Both the position numbers and the translations under genes were made by a program. The notes beneath the pieces were generated by a model, which saw only the letters and a list, made by a program, of their open reading frames with translations, did no database searches and was not told the origin of the DNA. This document shows, piece by piece, positions 46,072-57,038 of a stretch of DNA of 64,000 bases. Source of the DNA: Spinacia oleracea (taxonomy: Eukaryota > Streptophyta > Magnoliopsida > Caryophyllales > Amaranthaceae); assembly GCF_020520425.1 (NCBI RefSeq), contig NC_079487.1:110208141-110272140 (forward strand), written 5' to 3'. Position 1 is the first letter of the stretch. Each line of letters opens with the position of its first letter.

Positions 46072-46441
46072 ATTGCAAATGCTGCCTTGTTCTTAATAAC
46101 CCAATGCTGCCTTGTTTATAGTGTTGCCAATGCTGCCTTACCTCTTGTGCCTTGTTCTTTTTCTGCCAATGCTGCCTTGTTCTTGTTATGTACTTCTTCC
46201 TTGTTTATTGCCTTGCCTTGATTACTCTATATTGATGTGAATAAGAATGATGGAAAAAAACTTTACTAAACTTAAACATGCGATTCATTCATTGATGCTT
46301 CCAAAAGATATGCTTACAAAATGTTTTGCCTACATGTTATGCTTGCATTTAAGCTTACAAAAGTGACACATTGGTTTTACTTGTCAATTTAAAAACATGT
46401 CCCCAAAACACAAAAAGTTATCTAATTGTTTTCACCTTGCT
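46072..46441. repeat. CTGCCTTGTT-type short repeats, otherwise gene-free
   Basis: AATGCTGCCTTGTT and variants recur at least four times (46079-46190). The remainder up to the transposase stop codon is AT-rich and probably the transposase 3' UTR on the minus strand. Confidence 0.6.
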
Positions 46442-48088
46442 TCACTGGTTTGCTTTCCATTCATCATAGAGTTGCATGCATTCATTAACTGCCCATATAG
46501 GTGCCTTGACTTGCTCTGGCAGTCTGCCTTCATCTTCTAAAATCTTCTTCTTGTTGTGTGGAAGTTGGTAATCATTGTTGCCTTTGTGTTTTAGAATCTC
46601 ATTAGAAACAAACTGTAATGTCATCCACACATTAGACAATGTCTTAGGATGCAACTCATTAAAAGAATCATACACTGCTCCACTTAAGTCCTCCACAGTT
46701 TTAGGCATTTTCTTGTGCATAAGTGATTGTATTGACCTGAAAAATCCCAAGTCCAAGATGTTGCAATCTGGACTGTTTGCTGGCTTTTGAGTCAACACAA
46801 AAGTGAACCCATCTTGTTTGTAGTGTAGTTGCCATTCAGGATCATTTTGCAATATATGTGCCTTTGCATTATCTTGAATGATATAGATGACCTTTTCCCC
46901 TTCATGTGGTGGCCACTTTGCCTTGATTGCTGGAATTAGCATGTTGATCATCATTGCCCTTGTTTCAATTTGATTCACAGACTTCACTGGCTTTGTTTCA
47001 ATGGTCCCCTTTACTCTGTTTTTTTATGTCCTCTTGGCTGCAACTGCATTTGTGAATGGAAATATGCCTATTTTACCATCAAATTCACAATTCCCATTTT
47101 CACCCCACCTTGGTCTGGCTACTGCTGCCATGAACATGAATTTTGGTATCTTGGTTCTTGAACTTGCACTTCTATGTGGATAGGGTTCATTGTTTGCAAG
47201 ATAAACTCTCTGGTTTTTTTGAGTCAAATAAAACCACTTCTCATCAATATGAATGAAGTCATACATGCTGTAATTTGTTGGTTCTTGTGGTATAGTGTAA
47301 TCCATTATTAGTCTGAGTACCCACCTCATCCTTGCCATTTTGCATGCATCTGAAATGCCTGGATGCAAGGGACTTGAGTGTGGCTTAATAATTTTCCTCT
47401 TGATGAGCCTCCATACTGTTGTTGGTCCCAAATTGAGCATTCTTGCAAGATCTACAATGCATGTTCTGTCCCCCATGGCTATTTGTGCAATAGAGTCATA
47501 TGTGACTTGAACCTTTTTCCTGCCACACTTGTGATACTTACTTTCCACCACATATGAATTCATTGCTGCCTTCTGCTTCTTTGCTTTGTCCCATATTGAC
47601 CCTATGGTTTTTCTGTTGTAATCAAATTCTATGGTTGCATCCCTTATTGTCCCAAACAAAAGAGTTTCTGAATCTGGAATTTTTCTATTCAGCAGGTACA
47701 CCAAAATTTCAAGCCTCAATTCATTATTTATTCTAGGAGTCATAGGCTTATGATGATCTGTTCTTTGTGTTGCTGTTTGATGATGAATTGGTGATGCATT
47801 TTCTGATGGTGGTGGAAATTTCAAATCAAAAAGAAATGGTACCTCTTGAAAGTTGGTAGTTTGCTGCTGCCCTTCCCCTTCTACTTCTGGTACTTGCTGT
47901 ACATATTCAGTGCTGTTTGGTACATCTTCATTAAACCCAATGTCCCTAAAATCAGCAGCAGTATTTTGAGAAGCTTGTACCAAGTCAGCAGCATCATCAC
48001 CTACCTCTGAGTCAGAATCGGAGTTAATGCCATTGCCTTCATCATCAGAAAATCCGAGGAAATCGTCATCCTCTTGATCTGAAGCCAT
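46442..48088 (-). pseudogene. Mariner-like transposase (plant DD39D type) with one in-frame stop
   Basis: Start MASDQEDDDFLGF at 48088, stop at 46442; about 548 codons. A TAA at 47024-47026 interrupts the frame between two parts that otherwise continue in the same frame. After an acidic N-terminal region come a helix-turn-helix-like block (IVDLARMLNLGPTTVWRLIK) and the catalytic triad: Asp in FIHIDEKWFYL, Asp in IIQDNAKAH and Asp in SPDCNILDLGFF, with 39 residues between the second and third, as in plant mariner (DD39D) enzymes that also mobilise Stowaway MITEs. The enzyme binds the terminal inverted repeats and cuts and pastes into TA. The premature stop falls between the first and second catalytic residues, so no full enzyme is made unless it is read through or is a sequence error. 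Confidence 0.93.
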
Positions 48089-48674
48089 TAAGTCCCCTGT
48101 TTTTTTGCTATTTAATGCTGAATTGAGGAAGAAATTTTGGTGTTTTCCTTGTATTTATTGAACTTGGTAAAAGTCAGATTTTGGTCTTTTGTGGGGGGAA
48201 AGTGACCCTATTTATAAAGGGAATTCACTATGTCAACCCCTCAAAAATTTGGAGGGAAAATGAAAATCCCCTGTTTTTTTATTTGGGGGAAAATTTGGAG
48301 GGAAAACTGAAATCAATTGTTTGGGCTAAATTTCCAGCCAAAAAAAACGTGAGTCATTGTATGATTGTTTCTGATTGGTCCATGTAACAGCAGATGGGTC
48401 CCATACACCATGTGACTGAAATTTTTTGCTGATTTCTTTCAATACTTTAATAAAATATCTACTTTTCTCCCTATTAATTAAATACTTTCCCTCTCTTTAC
48501 TTTATTCAATTTCTTACACCCAATCATTATTCTTACACCCAATCATTACTCATATCCCAATACAAACCAAGATTCAGTTTTCTTAAACCACACCCAACAT
48601 TCTTTAGGGGAAGAACAAAAGGGAATGGAGGGAGTAGAAATGTTAATGGCAATGGTTCTTAGGACTCGTTGATA

Positions 48675-49000
48675 CTCCCTCCGTCCCTTAATACTCGCGC
48701 CGCTTTTATTTTCGGGTCGTCCCTTAATACTTGCACCGCTTCTATAAATGGAAATCTTTGCCAATATTGTATTATTTCTCACACTTACCTATTACCCCAC
48801 CTACATCCCTACTCTCTACAAAAAATCATTTAAAAATCATCATCTCCCACTCACCACTTCCCACCCTTACACATTTTCCACTAACTATATTAAAAAAAAC
48901 ACCCAACTATCAACTAACACCCATTAAATTAATAAGTCAATTCAAATGTCTTAAACTCCGCACCGGTCAAACCGGTGCGAGTATTAAGGGACGGAGGGAG
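48675..49000. mobile_element. Stowaway MITE (326 bp)
   Basis: Flanked by TA (48673-48674 and 49001-49002). The left end CTCCCTCCGTCCCTTAATAC matches the inverted right end over at least 20 bases, continuing into TCGCACCG. A second copy of the inner end (GTCCCTTAATACTTGCACCG) follows the first at 48718. Only 40 bases from the right end of the mariner-like element. Confidence 0.88.
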
Positions 49001-49714
49001 TATATTATTTAGAAACGTATGATATTACAATGCGAAACGGAATACGGAGTACTAATGTATCATGGGACAGTCAATTAATCAACTGAGTGTATCACGCGCC
49101 AATGCGCCATAAATAACTACTACCCGTCTCGGAATATTCGTACCATTTTGACTTAACACGTTTGTCAATGCACAAATTTGACATCAATAGCTTTAACTAT
49201 ATATTATAAAAACTTATAAAATATTAATATTTTTAAAAAATATATTAAGATGAATCCAACAATACATTAACATTTGTTTTCATATAATAGAAATGAAATA
49301 GGGTCAAAGTACATTATGTGAATAGTACAAAAAGTCAAAACGGTACAAGTATTCTGAAACACAGGGATTAAATTTAAAAATTAAAAATAAAAATTAATTG
49401 TTACAAAGTACTCTTTTTACCACTTGTAAGGAAGGAGAAATTTTGGTCAAGCAGATTTAACTTATTTAATTAGAGAAGGGAAAAAGATTAGTCTATAAAA
49501 GTGGTCTATGTCGAATTGTCGATTTCATCGTCCTATTGTCCTATACCTTTGGCGTACGTCTAGAAAAAAGAAGAATGTTAAGCAAGTAATCCTAAAACAC
49601 CGTCCTTGGCCCTGTTGTCTAGTCCTTTTTAGTCAACTTATTTTCTTACGTATGAGATGGCATTAGTTAATTAGCTGTTAAATAACCTATTATTTGTTAG
49701 TTTAATGATGACTG

Positions 49715-50367
49715 TGTAGGAACATATAGATGCATAAAGCGGAATTTTAGGAAATAATTTCCTAACATCTATCACAGGATCTCATGCATAACAATAGTAT
49801 AGATCAGATTAAGTCGAAAGAATAATCACCTTTGAAGCGTGTTCTCCCGTTCGTATGCAAGCTTCGAAGATCTTAGAGCCCCACTTGTTGCTCCTCTACT
49901 CAGTCCACAAGCACGAATTGAATCCCACGTATGCTAGTACGGAAGAGAACGATCACAATCTGTCTCTTGCTTTGTTTGGGATGTACGGCGTTTTGAGAAT
50001 TAGAATTAAGGTTTTTGTGTTTTCCTTTTGTCAGATATATTGAATGAACGTGATTTCTAAATCCCTGACATTATAACTATTATAATGTGAGAGTTTTAGG
50101 TTAACACAAAACCAAAGCCCAACATTCTTTCCCTTAATAGACCGGGTTCCATCGGGCCTTTTGGGCCCATTCCAATTAGTGCTTATATGTGTGACCTTAT
50201 AGGATTAAATTATTTTAGTTGTAGGTCCAATCAATATTGTCCTACTAATCACATTTATTCTCTAGCAAGCAAATATGATTACTAAAATAATTAACTTATT
50301 ATCTTCATAATTAATTCCTATTTGTATTTAGTAATTGCCGGAAATGTCTAAGGACATAATTCCTTCA
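49715..50367 (-). mobile_element. Solo LTR, probably Ty1/copia (653 bp)
   Basis: On the minus strand it begins TGAAGGAATTATGTCCTTAG and ends TATGTTCCTACA, with the 5-bp target duplication GACTG on both sides (49710-49714 and 50368-50372). No internal region or second LTR is nearby, so recombination between the LTRs of a former full element is the likely origin. The 5' end sequence is typical of plant copia LTRs. Confidence 0.8.
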
Positions 50368-50961
50368 GACTGAGGTTGAACTTGGTAGAGTGGACTGCAT
50401 ATTCGATCCTCCACAATAATAATTGAGAAGAGACTGAAACTTATCCACCTAAAATTCGCTATGAATATGGATTAGCTCTAAATGTGAATCGGATGATAAT
50501 TACAAAAAAAAAAAAAAAAAGTAGCTGTTAAAAAATAATTTACGTACAATTGTCAATTATTGTCGTCCTGTTGTCACGGAATTCGGTTCTAACTTGTGAA
50601 GGTTTCTTTACGTAGTCACATTTGGTTGAACTTGAAACTACTGAGAATCTGAGATTTCTTGCATAAGTTGTTTTATTAATTTGATTTTCCTCCCTAATTT
50701 CACATAGTTGTATGGAGAAAATTAAAGTGTAGTTAATCCTCTATTAGATTTACGATATTTAGTTAATTATCAGACATATTCCCCTTAAAAAATTTATCAG
50801 ACATATTAAGATGTAGGTTAGATAGCAGACGAGTGACATTACATATAGACATATAGACTATTTAATATAGCTTGACGGCCATCTTTTATAAAAGAAAAAG
50901 AAAAATATTTGACCGTCTTATACTCATAATTAAAACCGTTTCACCACCTAGGCGTTATTTT

Positions 50962-51461
50962 GTTCTATTTATTTTGACTTATTTTAGATAAAATAAGTTT
51001 AAATAAGTTCAGATAGTATAAGTTGAGAAAAAAAATACTCCTTTCGTTCTTGTTTAGTAGTCCCTTATGAAATATTTTAACAATCCATTAAAATGACATC
51101 TTGCATGTGAACTCTAACCCGTGTGGGTAGGAGAGAAAAAAAATTAAGAAAACATGGGTAGGTGGAGTGTTTAGTGTTGTTAAATTAGAAAATAAATTAA
51201 ACACTTGCATATTAATTTGGAACGGAAAGGGAATTACAATTGTTATATAAGGGTAAAGGAGAATACTTTTTGTACAAAAAAGGAAAGATTCTAAAATGAA
51301 CTAATAAAGAAAAAATCCCACTACTGAAAAGGGACTAATAAACAAAGAACGGAGGGAGTAAGTTTTTCTAGATATTTTTACACATATTTATTTCAGACAA
51401 AATAAGTTTTTTCAGATAAAATAAATCCAGATAAGTTCAGACAAAATAAGTCGAATAGAAC
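50962..51461. mobile_element. AATAAGT-rich miniature element, copy 3, with nested MITE
   Basis: Starts GTTCTATTTATTTTGACTT and ends AAAATAAGTCGAATAGAAC. It matches copies 1 and 2 but is split at 51036 by the Stowaway-like element 51038-51358. The region 50373-50961 before it is gene-free and AT-rich, with an 18-A run. Confidence 0.75.
51038..51358. mobile_element. Stowaway-like MITE nested in copy 3 (321 bp)
   Basis: TA flanks at 51036-51037 and 51359-51360. Left end CTCCTTTCGTTCTTGTTTAG; reverse complement of right end CTCCCTCCGTTCTTTGTTTA, then TTAGTCCC. Noncoding. Confidence 0.85.
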
Positions 51462-51471
51462 GAATCTTTAA

Positions 51472-52721
51472 TCTCTATAATATAAGTGAATAAGGGAGGG
51501 GTGTTTTGGTAACACCACTTTTGGTGTCCCCCTAGGATAAAACTAAATTACCCTCTAAAAATTCACAATTAAATTCAATTAAAAAACTAATTATTTATTG
51601 ATTTAAAAATCTGATTATCTATAGATTTTAAAAACTGAAAATCAATAACAAATCAGGAAAGTTTTTTTGTGTCAGCATTATGGGCTAATCCCCATACACG
51701 TAAAATTTAATGGTCTAATATTTGGAGATCTTTGATTTTCTATAAAATTAGGAAACTATTATGACATTTATTTTCCATAAGAATGGTAAGATATGATTAT
51801 GTAGAAAAGACTATAAGAGTATATTTGCACGTAGTATGTACAAGATCTTTGCTTACGCCCATACATCAATATTAAGTAAAAATACAATTTTAAGTTTAAT
51901 AATTTCAAATGCATCTCGTGCATATAAGATATATATCTCTATTTTATAAGGGAGTTTATGAGGTCATTTTAGTGGCCTTTTGGAGTCCCCTTGTGGAATA
52001 GACTATAATACACTTAATAAGTTTTAATTTAATTTAATTATAATAATTCTAAAAACTGATAGTTAATATCATATTGTAAAAAATGAAATTTCAATGCACG
52101 TACAACCAAAAGTCAACAACAATTTAATTTAATTCCTATAGCAAACATGAAAGCAATTATTAAGGAAATTAAAAAAAAAATTGGAATTCATCCCTTCAAT
52201 CTTACATTTTTTTATTACAAAATTAAACTTAGTCTTACTCTAATCATACCCTAATTTTATATGGTTATACAAGCACTTTACGGCAAAAAACGCAAAAAAT
52301 AAAAAATGAACAAGTAAAAACACAATCTCTTACGTTTATTTTAGTTTATTTGTTATTACATTAATTCCTAAATAGATTTCATTACATATAAATATGTATA
52401 TTTTTTTCTTTATTTTTAAATAAATTTTCTTACATGTTTTAGAAAATGTACATACTTTTAAGAATGTGTAGCGTGTATATATGACTATGTTTTAATTAAC
52501 AAATTAGAGAAGAAAGTCATTGAAGTATTATTTTAGTAATTTAGTTCATTATGATCAAACTTTAGTTTGGTAATTTAGCACTTAGGTAGTTAGGTTTCCA
52601 CATAAGATATCGATAATACACTTATAAAAATTGTTAAAAAATTTATAGAACGTTAGAACATACTTGCGTATATATCAAATTTTTAAAAATATCTGCACGC
52701 ATTGCGTGCATAGAATACTAG
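51472..52721 (+). mobile_element. Non-autonomous Helitron (~1.25 kb), possibly two nested copies
   Basis: Starts TCTCTATAATATAAG after A and ends ATACTAG before T, with the perfect hairpin GCACGC-ATT-GCGTGC 11 bases before the CTAG end. A second, similar 5' end (TCTCTATTTTATAAGGGAG) at about 51936 suggests a second copy inserted next to or inside the first. AT-rich, no Rep/helicase gene. Confidence 0.7.
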
Positions 52722-52799
52722 TGTCCTCTATGGGAGCCGCATATGCGCAAGGTACTATGGTTGATGGCATTAAAAAGATAAATATTTGACTAGAAAATA

Positions 52800-53124
52800 C
52801 TCCCCCCTTCCCGAAAGACTCGCATCGCTTTATTTACAAAACTGTCCCGAAATATTTGCTCTGTTTTTATAAATGATATATTTTCTAATTTTTTATTGTT
52901 TCTCTCACGTAACTAAGGTCCCACCTCTTGTCATAAAAAAACAAAAAAACTAAGGTCCCACCTGTATTCCTAATATCTAAAGAAAATTTAAAAAATTACA
53001 CCAATCCCCCACTAACTATATTAATAAAATACTTAATATCAACTATCACCTAATTAAATAACCAAGTCAATTAAGTTACCTATGTGCCGGTCAAATCGGT
53101 GCGAATATTCCGGGACGGAGGAAT
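52800..53124. mobile_element. Stowaway-like MITE (~325 bp)
   Basis: Left end CTCCCCCCTTCCCGAAAGAC and right end with CGGTGCGAATATTCCGGGAC...GGAGG are inverted copies sharing CTCGCAtCG/CGgTGCGA. Similar in design to the MITE at 48675-49000 but more decayed. Confidence 0.7.
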
Positions 53125-53392
53125 TACTTGATTAAAAATTATAACTATTTTATAGAAGTTAAATTTCAGATAAATATGAAATGGCTATGAACAAACCAAT
53201 GAGAAGTAGCGGTCCACTTATAAGTTATAAGTCTAATAGAGGTTTCACAATAAAACCAAGTGACGGTAATAAGAGTAAGTCTTATAAGATGGTATTTTTT
53301 TTCTCCTTTCTCTCCAATGCGTGACAACTCACTTGTGATTAAATATTTAGATTTCAACCATTATAAATATGCTTAATACTAATAGAGTAATA

Positions 53393-53650
53393 CTTCCTCT
53401 GTTCTTATTTACATGACACACTGGAGTTTTAGACAATATTCACACAAACACCCTTGACTTCCTTTTGTGGTTTATACATAAGAAAAAACATAGTCGTGTG
53501 AGGTCTTATTAGATTCGTATCAGTAAATATTATTTAAATATCAACTTTTTATAATTTGTTTAGATACATAATTAAAAATATTAATGTTTCAAATCATGCA
53601 TTGGCAAACGTGTATAAATAATTATGTCATTTAAAAAAGAACGGAGGAAG
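53393..53650. mobile_element. Stowaway-like MITE (258 bp)
   Basis: TA flanks (53391-53392 and 53651-53652). Left CTTCCTCTGTTCTTATTTAC; reverse complement of right CTTCCTCCGTTCTTTTTTAA, then ATGACA in both. It lies about 0.5 kb upstream of the LEA gene. Confidence 0.8.
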
Positions 53651-53979
53651 TAGCATACAATATCACTTTGATAAGAAATTGATCTTATACGGAGTACTCC
53701 GTATATGATACCGTCTCATATAACAATACGTATAATTAAAGTTTGAACAAAGAACCAGCAAGAATACAATTCTGGAATCCGACCTATCTACTACGGAGTA
53801 TTCTACTGTTTACATACGCGAATATGTCAGCATCTGAAGTTACCACGGAAACAACACGAGTCGCACAACAAATCGACAACGTTTTCGATATCTATACGTA
53901 ACCGCGCACCGTACCAGTACCACCTGTCATTTTTCTTTTCGATCTTAACCTCATCCACATTACTTGACCGCCCACACCG

Positions 53980-54159
53980 CCACACGCATAATATAAATAA
54001 ATAATGCATTCATGAAACAAGTCTAACGTTATCCAGCTAATAATCATCCCTTGATATGTACGACATTTATACAACAAATTTAATTAAACAATTTATTTAG
54101 CACCTTAATTTTGTTGGTGATTGATTAAATAAGTGACAATATCAACTGAGCAAGAGAGG
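53980..54159 (+). promoter_or_regulatory. LEA gene core promoter and leader
   Basis: A TATAAATAAA box lies at about 53992-54001, followed by a TGCATTCATG motif resembling an RY (seed-specific) element. A stop (TAA, 54130-54132) closes the frame just upstream. No perfect ABRE (ACGTG) core was seen close to the start. Confidence 0.4.
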
Positions 54160-54447
54160 ATGAGGAAGGAGCTAAATGAGAAGGCAAAAAGCGGACAGGC
54201 GGTGTTCCCTGGTGGCACTATGGGTGGCCAGAGCGGCTTAGAGGCTACCACAGAGAACCTCTCCGAAAGTCGTAGTCCAGGTGGTGGCCACGGCCAGACT
54301 CGAGGGGAGCAAATAATTGGCACCCAAGGCGGCAAGGAGATGGGCCGCAAAGGTGACCTTAGTGCGACTGATAAGTCTGGTGGCGGGGAAAAGGCTGCCG
54401 AGGGAAGTTTCCCCGTTGATGAGATCAAGTTCAGAAGACTTCCTTAA
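54160..54447 (+). CDS. Em-like group 1 LEA protein (LEA_5 family), 95 aa
   Basis: Small, very hydrophilic, Gly-rich protein. Group 1 LEA (Em) proteins accumulate in dry seeds and protect cell components during desiccation. Order of motifs: RKELNEKAKSGQAVFPGGT (usual N-terminal block), then ATTENLSESRSPGGG, then the 20-residue Em signature in divergent form (GQTRGEQIIGTQGGKEMGRK), then GDLSATDKSGGGEKAAE and the C-terminal FPVDEIKFRRLP. Length fits the family (about 90-110 aa). The first ATG is 54160; the in-frame codon 54133 is GTG, so the start is at 54160, slightly shorter at the N-terminus than most members. The signature has an inserted Ile and Gly in place of the usual Tyr. No intron is evident. 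Likely ABA- and seed-regulated by analogy. Identity confident. Confidence 0.88.
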   Translation: MRKELNEKAKSGQAVFPGGTMGGQSGLEATTENLSESRSPGGGHGQTRGEQIIGTQGGKEMGRKGDLSATDKSGGGEKAAEGSFPVDEIKFRRLP

Positions 54448-55503
54448 AACTACCTAGCTATCTAGCAAGCTTTTGTGTAGCATATTTGTTGTAACTTACT
54501 CGAGCCATCTTTAAAAGATTGTACAACTTTTTTTTTTTTTTTGGATCCGTCCCTTAAAGGTCAAAGATTAGGAAAATAACAAAATTATCAACTACTTCCT
54601 CTTCTTGGAGCGATATATTGCTTAAAGATCCAATAATTACTAAAAACGCTACTTTCTAACTTATTTATCTACATACTGTTCACGTTAGTATGGAAGAAAT
54701 AAAGCGAACTTTCTTTTCCCGGTTCAGCTTAACAGCCAATTGATATGACGATTTTATTTTAAAATAAACTGCCATTTGAATTGGCAGTTCAACAGTATAA
54801 ATCGCCAACTCATATGCCACTTTGCTTTAAAATCAAATCGTCATTTCAATTGGCGATTTTGGATGCCACACATATCACAACCTGTTCTTTGCAGTTTGCA
54901 GCCAGGAAATGGGCTAAAATTAATTTGCAGCCAGAAAATGGCTAAAATCTTCCTGCCAAATAGTAAGCATTCAAACAACTATAAGACCTCCAACAACCTC
55001 TACTAATCAACTCCAACAACCCCCACAAATCATACCAACCAACCAAACCATAACACTTAGGCAACAAAATAGAAATTGCAAACAAAAAATTTTCAAAACA
55101 AAAATTTACAATAGTTCTAATAGTTACATTACATTACACATGAGTTTTCAAAAGTTTCAATACAAGCAAAAATAACAAAAGACTACACATAAGTTTCTAA
55201 TGTAGCTAAAATCTAAGTTCTATGTTGTTTCTTCACATGCTCGGACAATGAAATTGAGGCCTCATCCTCCTCGGCAATTGACTCGGGACGATGATTATGA
55301 GAGCTATTTCTTTGGCACCGGTAAGTGAAAAGCTGCAAAGGAGTGAGAAGCTGCAAAGGAGTGAGAAGCTGCAAAGGAGCTGAGGAGATGCAGTACGATC
55401 AAGAGGAGGAGTAAGTGGTGGAGGGCGTGGAGGAGGAGTAAGTGGCAGAGAGCATGGAGGAAGTGGTGGAGAGCGTAGAGGAGGAGTAAGTGATAGAGAG
55501 CGT
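54448..55503. other. Gene-free spacer ending in G/A-rich tandem repeats
   Basis: After the LEA gene the stretch is AT-rich, with short foldbacks (AATTGGCAGTT and TCAATTGGCGATTTTG around 54770-54870) and a 17-T run. From 55326 GTGAGAAGCTGCAAAGGA repeats three times, then GGAGGAGTAAGTG and GTGGTGGAG units follow to 55503. Leu-rich minus-strand frames here are low-complexity and not genes. Confidence 0.6.
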
Positions 55504-57038
55504 TGTAGACACCTACTTTTGTCCCTGTTCCCGCAAGGGAAAGGTTCGATGATGAAAGCATAAAAACTCCACTTGACAACGCATCTCCTATAAAATAAAC
55601 GAATCTCGATTCCCCATTTCATTTCACCCGAAACCTGCTATTTATGGAAACCTGCAAAAAATAGTAACTGCCGTAAAAGGTAGCGTCTAAAAGTGGCAAA
55701 TCATAAAAGATAGAAACCTGTCAGAATTAGGTGTTGCACTCCAACATAAATCCTAAATGAGATAGAAAACTGCGAGAATCCTATTCCTAATATGATTCGG
55801 AAATAAGAGTTACGTATTAATTGAAATCCTAACGAGCCTAGAGTTCGTAACGGGCCCAGACGCATTCCGTCACAAAATTGATACGCGCTAAAAGACTCGA
55901 ATTAATCTCAAACTCTACGGATTTCAGGAATCCGAATCTGACAAAGAATTCGGCCCAGACATCACTTTCAACGCCCAGAGCTGGGCGCCGAAATCTTTGA
56001 CGCCCAGCCCTGGGCGCTGAAATTACATGGATCTCTATTTTCAACGCCCAGCCCTGGGCGCCTAAATCTTTGACGCCCAGAGCTGGGCGCCGAAATTACC
56101 TGGGACGTGTTTTTTTCCTAATTCTTTATGGATTAGAACTCTGCAATCCTATCTTTGACGAACTCTTCCCTATAAATAGTCCCCTAGTTTCGACGTGAAA
56201 GAACACACAACAACACATAATATATTCTGAGTATTGACTCTAAACCCCTTAGCCTGAGCCTCTCGCTGCGAAACTGTTCACGCGTTCTGTCGCAATCGAT
56301 CCATAAATCGAACAGAACGTATCCTGTCCCATAATTGAGATTCGTTAAATAAAAAGGAGAAATAGCAAAGTCAAAGTGGTTAGTTTTCTAAGCACCGTGA
56401 CGCACCTCTCAAGGGTGCGTCGTAATGTGTCCCTTTTCGATGATTTAACTGCTTTCCTCGCCCTTTTTATGAATTGTTAAACTAACCTAATCTGATTGTT
56501 CTATCACGCCTAACAAATATAATATTTTTGGGAAATCGTATTATCATGCTAGGTCCCTTAATGCTATTTAAATCAGATAATCACGATCGAATTAGTATTA
56601 TATGTTGCATATTGCTAAAATCAACTCAGATTAGTTTAATAGTTAACGCATGTCCCTTCAATTATTTATGCTGAGCTAGTAAGGATATCCTGCCTCTGGA
56701 GTTATCGACGAGCGAATTACTCCTCTCGGTAGTTACAGTCCCCCGAACCCTCAATCTCTACCTTGCGGGTGTATATTGAGAGATCCCCACACCAGGGATC
56801 ACAAGGGAACCTACGGCCGTCGTGGTCAAACATAATTGCACTCCCTTTATGTCACGATAACCGGGTTTTGTCAGTTTTTCTCATTGTCGTTAAAAACTGA
56901 ATGACGACTCCTATATTACTAGTCAATTGGGTGTATACTCACAGGAAATCCAATTACACTTGATTGAATAAAAAGAATCGTCACACCCACGAGGGACAAT
57001 GTCACGCATTAGCCTCGCGCTTTTTCGACCCCCTCACA
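55504..57038 (+). repeat. 5' LTR (~1.54 kb) of an Ogre/Tat-like retrotransposon
   Basis: Begins TGTAGACACCTACTTTTGTC and ends CCCCCTCACA, directly followed by the primer-binding site TGGCGACTCCACTGGGGA at 57040-57057, of the kind found in large Ogre-like elements. A TATA box (CTATAAATAG, ~56170-56179) sits about two-thirds into the LTR, giving a plausible U3/R border. It contains four GCGCCCAG/CTGGGCGC-type palindromes (55972-56095). The partner LTR is beyond the right edge, so the target duplication cannot be tested. Confidence 0.8.

Larger units (their letters stand above)
42291..48634 (-). mobile_element. Large mariner-like element (6.34 kb) with Stowaway-type ends
   Basis: Both ends carry a 27-bp inverted repeat with one mismatch: CTCCCTCCATTCC, then T or C, then TTTTGTTCTTCCC. 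TA duplications flank it (42289-42290 and 48635-48636). Contents: a plus-strand two-exon gene at 42825-44114, an array of hairpins at 44638-46071 and a minus-strand mariner transposase gene at 46442-48088. Plant mariner elements known to me are about 3-5 kb and carry only the transposase, so the extra 3.7 kb is unusual. Confidence 0.88.

Noticed and set aside
54133..54159. Extended N-terminus for the LEA protein (TISTEQERM)
   Set aside because: The extension begins with GTG directly after a stop codon; the first ATG is at 54160.
55233..55622. Leu/His-rich or Pro-rich minus-strand open frames
   Set aside because: They are translations of simple G/A-rich tandem repeats and run into the LTR.
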